Positions 12,650 through 20,547 of a stretch of 44,802 bases of DNA are shown piece by piece; within the stretch, counting starts at the first letter, position 1, and each line of letters opens with the position of its first letter. The stretch lies in assembly GCA_024103515.1 (NCBI GenBank), contig JAGGIK010000011.1, positions 1,956 through 46,757 of the forward strand, given 5' to 3'. A model generated the notes under the pieces. The model worked only from the letters and a program-made list of their open reading frames with translations. It had not been told where the DNA came from and did not search any database. This DNA comes from Snodgrassella sp. (GTDB lineage: Bacteria; Pseudomonadota; Gammaproteobacteria; Burkholderiales; Neisseriaceae). Position numbers and translations under genes: made by a program.

Positions 12650-12960
12650 AAATCAACACAAATGGAAAAAATTAAAAGAAATACCGTAGAGCCGGCCAAA
12701 GTACAAAATACAAAAGGATTCAGGTAAATTTACCGGGTTGATGAAAAAATGAGAGATTGTAACTGCATTAGACTGAGCAGTAGCTGAACATTTAGACCAT
12801 AAAAAACATCAAAACCAAGTAGTCATCCACATAACCATTATAGTCAAAAGGCCGTTTTTGGTGGCGATAACGTGTTAGTACTGGCTAAAACTTAAAATAG
12901 AGAAGGTTACTTTGAATCACAGTGAATTAAAGAGTAGCAAAGCCAACCTCATCCTATATT
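12650..12960 (+). mobile_element. Decayed IS256-like transposase remnant
   Basis: Broken plus-strand frames give a piece resembling the N-terminal region of IS256/mutator transposases. A segment reading TALD-stop-AVAEHLDHKKHQNQ (from about 12760) resembles the usual ALNAE..EHLGY.KH..G region. In another frame VFGGDNVLVLAKT and NREGYFESQ (about 12855-12920) resemble the following K-T-V..PRDR.G.FEPQ region. Several stops and frame changes make it non-functional. Element ends were not located. Confidence 0.45.
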
Positions 12961-13035
12961 TTATCTATTTATTCGTTAAAGGTAACGGTTAACTCCGTCA
13001 TCAAACTCTTTAATAAATCGCCCCATTGCACATTC

Positions 13036-13625
13036 GTAACTACTCCCTAAAATAGTATAACCTAAAAGTAGCAAATTCTCTTTAATTAACCCCCAGAGGA
13101 TTTAAACGTCAAATCAATAACACCATAGCAATTCGTAGCTATTTTATAAGAAGCTGAAGTTGGTATGTTCAATAAAAATTTGCGGTATATATGGCATGGG
13201 GAATTCAACTTTCTATCAATGATGTGATCAATACGATGGTATGGAAACCTCGGATAATAAACGCTTAAAGTAACTAAAAGCTGAAAACCGCAAGCTTAAA
13301 CAAATGTTTATTGAGCTGAGTTTAAAAGCTTAGCTTCAGGAGCAATCGTAAATAAATTTTAGTATCCACTCAGGCAGGTAAAGCTTGGGCTATGCAACCG
13401 CAAGAAAGATCTTTTGCTACAATTACCATTGGGCTGCGCTATCGTTGGCTTAAGCCGCTGTGCTGACGATGATCAAGCTAAGTTAGCGGATGATGCAGTG
13501 ATGATGGCGGTACTCAGTGTGTTACGGACAAGCATTGACGCTGGGACTAGCCCAAGTGTTTTAAACGCATCAGCAAGCTCGACTATAAATACGACCATAA
13601 ACGGGCTTAACGGCTATATTTTTGT
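13036..13625 (+). mobile_element. IS-A remnant (IS3 family), 5' half
   Basis: The same element as the nearly full copy at 23016-24212, in the opposite orientation. It begins with the terminal sequence GTAACTACTCCCTAAAATAG and includes the end of orfA (ENRKLKQMFIELSLKA-like, about 13285-13330, with stops) and the start of orfB (PLGCAIVGLSRCADD, about 13428). It then breaks off after GGCTTAACGGCTATATT. The leucine-zipper-like orfA end and the VGLSR motif are typical of IS3-family (IS407-like) elements. Frames are interrupted, so it is dead. Confidence 0.7.
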
Positions 13626-13811
13626 GAAACATTTTGTATCATTGGTATTTCGTTGAGTGCAGAATGACTTTTGCATTCAAATAGCAATAAAATGTGGAGT
13701 AGCACAATTAATTAATGCATTTTTATCTTACTTCTTTGACCTTCATTTGATTATGTATATTTACAAAAGCTTTTAACTCTCATATTTCAATCCAAATTTA
13801 TATGCATAAAC

Positions 13812-13837
13812 AAAGCCAGCCTGATAAAGCTGGCTTT
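13812..13837 (-). terminator. Terminator downstream of gloA
   Basis: A 9-bp perfect stem (AAAGCCAGC / GCTGGCTTT) with an 8-base loop. T-rich sequence follows on the minus strand. It lies about 60 bases past the gloA stop. Confidence 0.65.
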
Positions 13838-13899
13838 AATCTAATTTATGCTGAAAAATAAGCGATTAAAATTTTTGATGGCCCCTTATTTTAAAATAT

Positions 13900-14283
13900 T
13901 CATGATTTTTGAATTAATTCAATTTTATATCCGTCAGGATCTTCAATAAAAGCGATCACTGTTGTACCATGCTGCATCGGACCCGCTTCACGGATAACCT
14001 TTTGTCCTTTAGCTCGAACAGCATCACAGGCTGCATAAATATCATCCACTTCAATGGCTATATGCCCATAGGCATTGCCCAGATCATAGTTGTGCTTATC
14101 CCAGTTATAGGTCAGTTCCAATACAGTATGATCTGCTTCTTCGCCATAACCGACAAAGGCCAGAGTAAAACGACCGCTAGGAAAATCTTCACGACGTAAT
14201 AATTTCATGCCCACTACATCCTGATAAAAAGCCAGCGATTTATCCAGATCAGTGACACGCAGCATAGTATGTAATATTCTCAT
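13900..14283 (-). CDS. gloA: Lactoylglutathione lyase (glyoxalase I)
   Basis: Isomerises the methylglyoxal-glutathione hemithioacetal to S-lactoylglutathione, the first step of methylglyoxal detoxification. From the ATG at 14283 the protein has 127 residues, close to bacterial GloA. All four metal ligands are in their usual places: H5, E56 (VLELTYNW), H74 (GHIAIEVDD) and E122 (GYKIELI). The start is set by AAGGA seven bases upstream; an in-frame TTG 15 bases earlier has no such site. It is an intact single gene in the middle of IS remnants, with its own terminator. Confidence 0.95.
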   Translation of the reverse strand: MRILHTMLRVTDLDKSLAFYQDVVGMKLLRREDFPSGRFTLAFVGYGEEADHTVLELTYNWDKHNYDLGNAYGHIAIEVDDIYAACDAVRAKGQKVIREAGPMQHGTTVIAFIEDPDGYKIELIQKS

Positions 14284-14650
14284 GGAGTATTCCTTCAATT
14301 TTTATTTATGCTAAAGGATAACATACAACATTCTACAAAAACGAGCTCGATACGATGCGATTCCATTCCCAATAATTATTTAATTTTTATTTCAAAATAC
14401 TGATGTGAGCAGAAAAATCATTACTAAAGTTAATCATGCTGATCTCAAACATCTATTAAACTTTTCACCACTCACCTAAATTGTTAAATTCGACTTATGC
14501 CGACACTATTCACCAAATCACTTATAAATAATAATCTATTACCAATTAACAATTTAAACATCAATCAAAGATTAGCGATATAATCAAAAGAGAACTACAG
14601 ATGTCCTCATCACCTAAAATTGAAACTATCCCAAACTTAGTACAAGACTC
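14284..14650. other. Non-coding stretch upstream of gloA
   Basis: An AT-rich interval that should contain the gloA promoter, but I could not pick a convincing pair of hexamers. No gene or known RNA was recognised. The right side runs into the end of the next IS-A remnant. Confidence 0.4.
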
Positions 14651-15071
14651 AAGTAGAAAATAATACTGCTTGTTTTAGGATTCGATATTCAATCGGCGTC
14701 ATATTATTTAATGCTTGATGAGCTCTTTAGGGGTAATAAATGCTTAGCCATTCTTCGGCTATTTTCATTTCTTACCCCAGATTATTAAATAGGTATCAAT
14801 CCAGTACTTTGGTGCGATAAATACAATTAAATCATTCAATATACTCGTTTTGCTATCGGCAACTAGGTTGAATATCATTTGGGGTGATACCATGTGATTT
14901 TGCTCAATAAGTGAACGTATTTGCGGTAAATTCCGTTCCATTATCCACGCGTATTTTGAGAGGATAAGCATGATATTCGGCCAGGTTATCCAGATAACGG
15001 CTCATCCTGCTAGCCGGCAAACTGACCGCCATATCAATGCCTAACGCTTCACGATTAAAGTCATCGATGAC
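14651..15071 (-). mobile_element. IS-A remnant (IS3 family), 3' half
   Basis: The minus strand encodes broken pieces of the DDE integrase domain: VIDDFNREALGIDMAVSLPA-like, then IRVDNG(T/A)EF (second catalytic Asp) and the QNEYIE region (catalytic Glu). It is near-identical over long stretches to 23050-23470. It stops just after the sequence GTCATCGATGAC, where the end of the IS-B mini-element begins. This suggests that IS-B or a derivative inserted into this copy. Confidence 0.7.
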
Positions 15072-15471
15072 TGGAATGGCAACACCTATTCAAACAACAA
15101 AATTAAGAGGTAGCCGTTTGTTAAATTCCACCTCAGACAAATAGCCCAACGACGAAAGGTCAGAATTTCAAGGAATTTGATAATCAATTGCTAGATAAGT
15201 GTATTAATACATTTAATATACAGCGTTCACTCAGTAAAAAGGGATGTCCGTATGACAATGCAGTGGCAGAAGCAACATTTAACAGCATGAAAACTGGATT
15301 GGTTAAAGGGGAAAATTCATGACAACTGGATAATTAGAACAAGCCTTTGCGGCTTATGCTTATTGGTACAATCATAAACGGTTACATTCGTCGTTAGGCT
15401 ATTTGCCTGAGGTAGAATTTAACAAACGGCTACCTCTTAATTTTGTTGTTTGAATAGGTGTTGCCTTTCCA
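15072..15471 (+). mobile_element. IS-B mini-element with two inverted copies of the same end
   Basis: A 400-base segment bounded by long inverted repeats, about 88 bases each (15071-15158 and 15385-15472) with 5 mismatches by eye. Each outer end reads TGGAAWGGCAACACC, a TG...CA type terminus usual for IS3-family elements. The interior (about 15150-15440, plus strand) encodes the end of an IS3-family orfB, including SLSKKGCPYDNAVAEATFNS with the catalytic Glu region, followed by a stop and frame changes. A normal IS would have different left and right ends. Here the 3' end occurs twice, once inverted. Confidence 0.65.
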
Positions 15472-15657
15472 GAGTCGATTGAGTATATAATTTGGTGACA
15501 GAACCAATTGTTATTTTAAATGGCAAATATACAATAATTAGGATGGGATCAATATTTAATAATTTAATATAAATAATAAAAAGTTAATATTAAACTATTA
15601 TTAGTAATTTTTTATTGTATAATAGAGATAATTTTAATTAAATATTTTAAATAGAAT

Positions 15658-17211
15658 ATGATTAAAAAGAAAAAGTTGGTCTTATATACTTTATCTCTAT
15701 ATTTTACATCTTTGGTTTGTCTATTATTTGGTTTAGGTTATACGGAAAATTGGGATAATAAAAATATTATCACTGGAATAATTTTTTTCTGTTGTTATTT
15801 AACAGGTGCAGCAAATAGATATACATTAATTTTTTTATTAATATCTTTCTCAATTTTATCGCTGTATTTTCCTAGTGGTTTAATTTATGGTAAGCCAACT
15901 GTTGAAGTGTTGAATCCTTTGCTACAAACCAATAAGTTTGAGGTAATAGGCTATCTTTTGGCTTTAAGGTATTATTTATTAATACCAATCCTTTTTATAG
16001 GTATTCAATACTTGATATATCATATAACTAAAAATACTCAAGGTAAAAAATCAATAACTACAATTATATTATTTTGTATTTTTTATATTCTGAGTTTATT
16101 TGGGATGTCGTTTGCTAATCAAAATATAAATGAGGAAGCTCCGCTAAAAAATATAATATTGGCTTTCAAAACAATACAGAAACAAAAAGCAGAGATAAAA
16201 AAATATATTGGAGATGATAAAAATATTCAAATAAATTTAATTGATAATCATGATGATACAGAAGTTAGAGTAGTCATTATTGGTGAATCTGTGAGAAAAG
16301 ATTATTTATCCGTTTATGGCTATCCTTTAAACACTACTCCATACCTTAAAACCGCAAAAGGAATATTCATTGATGGATTAATAGCAGCCGCTTCCAACAC
16401 TCAATTATCTTTGAGCAGAACTTTATTCAAAACTATGCCCAACGAAAATAGAATAGATTGGGGTATCAATTTTGTTTCTTTGGCTAATAAAGCAGGATAT
16501 GAGACCTATTGGATAAGTAATCAAGGTATTTCAGAATATGGTGATGATATATTCTACGCATTGGCACACTCAACTAATCAGGCTCATTTTTTTAAGAAAG
16601 GAAACTATTTATCTAGTGCTACAGATGACGAAAAAATTTTACCTATTTTAACAAAAGTTGTTCACAGTAATATTAAAAATAAGGTGATTTTTATTCATAT
16701 GATGGGCTCGCATGAACCCGTGTGTTATAGATTAGGCAAATTTCAGTCTAGTTTTCAAATTCACAACGAAGCAGACTGTTATGCAGCAACAATTGAAAAA
16801 CTAGATCTATTTGTAAAAAAAATAACCGATATTCTTAAGAATAAAAAATATAAATTAATGTACTTTTCTGATCATGGTTTGTCTGTGGAAAAAAAGCGAA
16901 TAATCCATTCTGCAGATATATATGAAGTATATCAGGTGCCTTTGTTTTATTTAGATTCAGAAGCAAGGGAACATATTCTGTTAAAGAAAAAAATCAGTAG
17001 TATGAATCTAATAGATTTGTATTCAAATTTTATTAATATAAGAACAAATTTTACCAATAAAAAATATAGTTTTTATTCGATTGCAGAATTGGAAGATAAC
17101 CTTGATCCTCTGGTTTATTGGAAAAATTATAAGCATCTTTCAAGCATAAAAAATAAACAACCTCCAATTACTGATATTAATGTTTCTAGAAAGAAAAGCG
17201 TTAAGGAATAA
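15658..17211 (+). CDS. Phosphoethanolamine transferase, EptA/LPS type
   Basis: An inner-membrane enzyme that probably moves phosphoethanolamine from phosphatidylethanolamine to LPS (lipid A or core) or another surface glycan on the periplasmic side. 517 residues: four or five membrane segments (within about 8-150), then a sulfatase-fold domain. Catalytic features are visible: GES at 209-211 with the following SVYGYPLNTTPYL, nucleophile Thr in SNTQLS (T248), H352 in GSHEP, D405-H406 in FSDHG, and H417. Base composition is far more AT-rich than in the core genes, and decayed IS-A/IS-B lie on both sides, suggesting transfer. The exact acceptor cannot be told from sequence. EptA, EptB, Cpt and Lpt-6 types remain possible. 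Confidence 0.88.
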   Translation: MIKKKKLVLYTLSLYFTSLVCLLFGLGYTENWDNKNIITGIIFFCCYLTGAANRYTLIFLLISFSILSLYFPSGLIYGKPTVEVLNPLLQTNKFEVIGYLLALRYYLLIPILFIGIQYLIYHITKNTQGKKSITTIILFCIFYILSLFGMSFANQNINEEAPLKNIILAFKTIQKQKAEIKKYIGDDKNIQINLIDNHDDTEVRVVIIGESVRKDYLSVYGYPLNTTPYLKTAKGIFIDGLIAAASNTQLSLSRTLFKTMPNENRIDWGINFVSLANKAGYETYWISNQGISEYGDDIFYALAHSTNQAHFFKKGNYLSSATDDEKILPILTKVVHSNIKNKVIFIHMMGSHEPVCYRLGKFQSSFQIHNEADCYAATIEKLDLFVKKITDILKNKKYKLMYFSDHGLSVEKKRIIHSADIYEVYQVPLFYLDSEAREHILLKKKISSMNLIDLYSNFINIRTNFTNKKYSFYSIAELEDNLDPLVYWKNYKHLSSIKNKQPPITDINVSRKKSVKE

Positions 17212-17220
17212 GAAAATTGT

Positions 17221-17580
17221 ACATACCCCATAGTTAGCACAAAACTGATGTAAAAATTATACAGCTTGTTTGAGTGTTTAATATTCAATCAGCATCATTT
17301 TATTTAGTGCTTTATGGGTTTTTCGGTATTATAATTATTAGCCACTTTTCAGTTACTTTTCTTGCTTGTTCCAAGATTAGTAAACAGATACAAATCCAAT
17401 TTTCTGCTCTATATGCAAGGTTAAATCGTTTGAGATAGCTATGTTAATCTGGATGTCTGGTTGAATATAGTCTATGGTTGTCTCATGTGATTTTGCCTTG
17501 TTAGTGAACTTATTCTCAGTAAGTTCCGGTTCATTGTCTACACGCATTTTTAGTGGGTAATCACAACATGGAAACTTAAA
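17221..17580 (-). mobile_element. IS-A remnant (IS3 family), 3' end
   Basis: A more diverged copy of the 3' end of the element at 23016-24212. It starts ACCCCATAGTTAGCACAAA (compare ACTCCATAGTCAGCACAAA at 23018). On the minus strand it encodes pieces such as MRVDNEPELTENKF and SHETTIDYIQPD, matching IRVDNGAEFTGNTF and SHGITLDDIQPG of the better copy. Non-functional. It separates the phosphoethanolamine transferase from the following glycan module. Confidence 0.65.
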
Positions 17581-17744
17581 TAAAATATAATATGGCACAA
17601 ATTTTGCTTAAATAATATAAATCTTTTGTTAGGGATTGTGATAGGGCTGTATTTACAGCATGGTTGATATAGCAATATTGATGGTTGTGTTAAATATATA
17701 TAAAATAAGTATGTTTTTTTTGATTGTACAGTTTGGGGAAATTT

Positions 17745-19175
17745 GTGAATAAGTCATGCCATCCTCTTATAGTGGATTTAGATGGAACATTAATTCTGAC
17801 TGATTCATTACATGAAACGTTAATAGTCTTAATTAAAACCCAACCTTTTGCAATATTTAAATTGCTAAAAGCTTATTTGCAAGGTAAAGCAGCATTTAAA
17901 AAGTATGTTTATGAACAAGTAGGCTATGATGTAGAACAAATGCCTTATCGACATGAACTTGTGGAATATATCAAGCAGGAAAGAGAGCATGGAAGGAAAG
18001 TTTTTCTGGCAACAGCCGCCTATAAAGGGATAGCTGTAAAAACAGCTGAATATCTGCAATGCTTTGATGGCGTTATTGCAACTGATAATAAACATAATTT
18101 GAAAGGAATTCATAAGCTTAAAGCTATTCAGCAGAATTTTGGCCAAGATTTTATTTATGCGGGTGATAGTAGTGCTGATCTGGTAATTTGGCAGAATTCA
18201 TGTGGTGCTATTGTAGTAGGAAACAAGGTGAAAAAATTAGCTCAAAAGTTAGAGCAATCTAATATACCTGTTGTAAAACAATGGGATAATTCAGCATTCA
18301 GTTTGGTCGTCTGGATGAAAGCTATACGCCTGCATCAGTGGTTAAAAAACATTCTGCTATTTGTTCCTTTACTAATAGCATTCCAATTTTATGATTTTCC
18401 GAACCTTTTTTTAACATTTATTGCTTTTATTTCTTTTTCTTTAGGTGCATCTGCGACCTATATTCTTAATGATTTATGGGATTTGCAAAATGATCGTGCT
18501 CATAACAACAAAAAATTTCGACCTTTTGCAGCGGGAAAGTTATCTATTGCACAGGGTATAACAGCGAGTTCATTGCTATTAATGAGCGCTTGTTTGATTG
18601 CTATTTATGTTTCTTGGTTTTTTCTAGGCATATTCTTATTATATTTATTAATCACGACTTTATATAGCTTTAGATTAAAGCAAGTTATATTAATGGATAT
18701 TATTGTTTTGTCCGTATTGTATACCATTAGAATTATAGCTGGAGGTATTGTTACGAGTATCAGTCTGAGTTATTCACTTCTGGCTTTTTCTGTGCTGATT
18801 TTTTTAAGTTTAGCCACTGTTAAACGTTGTGCAGAATTAGTAGCAATGCCTGATGAGGTAATAACCATAACAGGAAGAGGGTATATTAAATCTGATTTGG
18901 ATGTTCTCTGGCCTTTAGGTGTTAGCACTTATATTGGCGCTATAATTGTATTTGGTCTTTATATCAATGCTCCCGATACGATTATTCATTATAGCAAACC
19001 AGCATTATTATGGATTGTACAGCTTTTCTTGATTTATTTAATAGGCAATTTATGGATGGTGACTAGACGCGGTCTGATGCATGATGACCCAATTATTTAT
19101 TTTATTCAGGATAAAAAAAGCTTGATTATATTGGCGTTGATTACTTTTGTTATATCAATAGCCCGTTTTTTATAA
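17745..19175 (+). CDS. HAD phosphatase-UbiA prenyltransferase fusion (polyprenyl-phosphate phosphoribosyltransferase-like)
   Basis: Probably makes a polyprenyl-phosphate-linked pentose: the UbiA part would transfer 5-phosphoribose from PRPP to a polyprenyl phosphate, and the HAD part would remove the 5-phosphate. 476 residues from the GTG at 17745, which has GGGGA five bases upstream. Residues 1-180 are a HAD domain with DLDGTL (D11, D13) and GDSSAD (141-146). Residues 190-476 are a UbiA-type membrane domain with about eight or nine spans. It carries NDLWDLQNDRAH (242-253) and KKFRPFAAG, close to the NDVRDVEADR..KRFRPIAAG motif of mycobacterial DPPR synthase Rv3806c as I recall it. First gene of a four-gene AT-rich unit; 21 bases separate it from the next. 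The phosphoribosyl role is inferred from motif similarity. Confidence 0.85.
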   Translation: MNKSCHPLIVDLDGTLILTDSLHETLIVLIKTQPFAIFKLLKAYLQGKAAFKKYVYEQVGYDVEQMPYRHELVEYIKQEREHGRKVFLATAAYKGIAVKTAEYLQCFDGVIATDNKHNLKGIHKLKAIQQNFGQDFIYAGDSSADLVIWQNSCGAIVVGNKVKKLAQKLEQSNIPVVKQWDNSAFSLVVWMKAIRLHQWLKNILLFVPLLIAFQFYDFPNLFLTFIAFISFSLGASATYILNDLWDLQNDRAHNNKKFRPFAAGKLSIAQGITASSLLLMSACLIAIYVSWFFLGIFLLYLLITTLYSFRLKQVILMDIIVLSVLYTIRIIAGGIVTSISLSYSLLAFSVLIFLSLATVKRCAELVAMPDEVITITGRGYIKSDLDVLWPLGVSTYIGAIIVFGLYINAPDTIIHYSKPALLWIVQLFLIYLIGNLWMVTRRGLMHDDPIIYFIQDKKSLIILALITFVISIARFL

Positions 19176-19196
19176 ATGTGAGTTAAAGGAATTACA

Positions 19197-19571
19197 GTGA
19201 ATATAATAACTTATTTGCTGGCAGTTACTAGTGTTACTTTAAATGCTTTTGCTCAAATAGCATTACGCAAAACCATGCAGTCCATTGGAGCAATGCCGCA
19301 GGGGATATATGATTGCTTGCATTTCGGTGGTCAATTACTTATTAATATTTGGTTTTTGACCGGTATGAGTTTATATGCAGTAAGCATTGGCTTGTGGATG
19401 GCTGTACTAGGTAAGGTAGAGGTAAGTCTAGCTTATCCTTTGTTGTCTATTGGTTATATTATTACGGCTTTTATTGGCTATTTTTTCTTACATGAAAATG
19501 TTAATTTAATGCGTATTATTGGCTTGGCTACTATTTGTGTAGGAATAATAATTATTTCTAGGAGTGTATAA
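19197..19571 (+). CDS. SMR/ArnE-like four-helix membrane protein, possible lipid-linked sugar flippase
   Basis: A 124-residue, very hydrophobic protein with four membrane segments, of the small multidrug resistance/EamA type that includes the ArnE/ArnF undecaprenyl-phosphate-aminoarabinose flippase subunits. Visible hallmarks are FAQIALRK near the N-terminus and VEVSLAYPLLSIGYIITA in the third-fourth segment region. The start is GTG at 19197 with AAAGGA seven bases upstream. It lies between the HAD-UbiA gene and the epimerase gene, with gaps of 21 bases and 1 base. From context it most likely flips, or helps flip, the lipid-linked sugar made by the neighbours. A stand-alone drug exporter is less likely. 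Confidence 0.75.
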   Translation: MNIITYLLAVTSVTLNAFAQIALRKTMQSIGAMPQGIYDCLHFGGQLLINIWFLTGMSLYAVSIGLWMAVLGKVEVSLAYPLLSIGYIITAFIGYFFLHENVNLMRIIGLATICVGIIIISRSV

Positions 19572-19572
19572 A

Positions 19573-20547
19573 TTGCGCCATATTATTACTGGAGGAAGTG
19601 GCTTTACCGGTCAGATACTTGCTCGAAAATTATTGGAAGCTGGTAATGAAGTTGTTAATTTTGATCTGAAAAATTATACGGATAAGGAATTAGATAAGAA
19701 AAGTCAATATGTTTATGGTGATATTCGGTCAAGAGAAGATATCAAAAAATTAAACCTGCGTGCTGATGATGTGGTCTACCATTTAGCTGCGCGACAATTT
19801 GCCGATGCTGTTCCAAAACGTAATCGTGATGATTGGTTTTTTGAAGTGAATGTCAATGGTACCCGCAATATTTTGCAGGAAATGGTAGAAAATGACGTTA
19901 CTCGAATGGTTTTCTTCTCAACTGATATGACTTACGGCATGGCTAGTACTTGCCCAGTTAGCACTGATCATCCGCAAAATCCTTTGGGACCATATGGTCG
20001 TAGTAAGGTTGAGGCAGAAAAATTAATTCGAGGTTATCAGGATCTAAACGCGACAATATTTCGTCCGCGATTAATTACTGGAGCCGGACGTTTAGGTGTC
20101 TTAGGTAAGTTATTTCGTCTTATCGCTTTAAATTTACCTGTTCCGATGATAGGTAATGGCATGAATCACTATCAGATGGTCAGTGTAGAAGATTGTGTTT
20201 CTGCAGCAATGCTTGCTTGGCAAAAAGATTTTCCTCGTGAAACCTATAATTTAGGATCTTTTCAACCGCCCACGACTAAAGAACTATTGCAAGCCGTAAT
20301 CAAGCATGGTTGTTCTAAATCTTTTGTTGTGCCTGTTCCTTCTGGTTTGATTAAACCAGTTTTGTCTGGGTTAGATAAAATCGGTTTAACACTACTTTAT
20401 CCTGAGCAGTTTGCGATTGCAGATCAGAATATTTTGCTGGACTGTAATAAAACTATTCAAGAACTTGGCTGGGCACCTTCATGTTCGGATATCGATGCAA
20501 TGTGTGCGGCTTACGATAATTTTATGAATATTAAGAAAAACCCATGA
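19573..20547 (+). CDS. NAD(P)-dependent sugar epimerase/dehydratase family protein
   Basis: An extended short-chain dehydrogenase of the nucleotide-sugar epimerase type. From the TTG at 19573 (AGGAG eight bases upstream) it has 324 residues. An in-frame GTG at 19564 would overlap the previous gene and lacks a well-placed binding site. The Rossmann motif GGSGFTG is at residues 7-13, HLAAR near 70-74, and the catalytic pair Y141/K145 in GPYGRSK. The partner Ser is in FFSTDMTYG. The substrate is not readable. In this setting it could act on the polyprenyl-phosphate pentose or on a nucleotide sugar. Its last four bases (ATGA) overlap the next gene. Confidence 0.85.
   Translation: MRHIITGGSGFTGQILARKLLEAGNEVVNFDLKNYTDKELDKKSQYVYGDIRSREDIKKLNLRADDVVYHLAARQFADAVPKRNRDDWFFEVNVNGTRNILQEMVENDVTRMVFFSTDMTYGMASTCPVSTDHPQNPLGPYGRSKVEAEKLIRGYQDLNATIFRPRLITGAGRLGVLGKLFRLIALNLPVPMIGNGMNHYQMVSVEDCVSAAMLAWQKDFPRETYNLGSFQPPTTKELLQAVIKHGCSKSFVVPVPSGLIKPVLSGLDKIGLTLLYPEQFAIADQNILLDCNKTIQELGWAPSCSDIDAMCAAYDNFMNIKKNP

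Noticed and set aside
14940-14990. DnaA-box-like TTATCCACG and TTATCCAGA words
   Set aside because: They lie inside the transposase remnant of IS-A (the IRVDNG codons) and recur in the other IS-A copies, so they are not origin sites.
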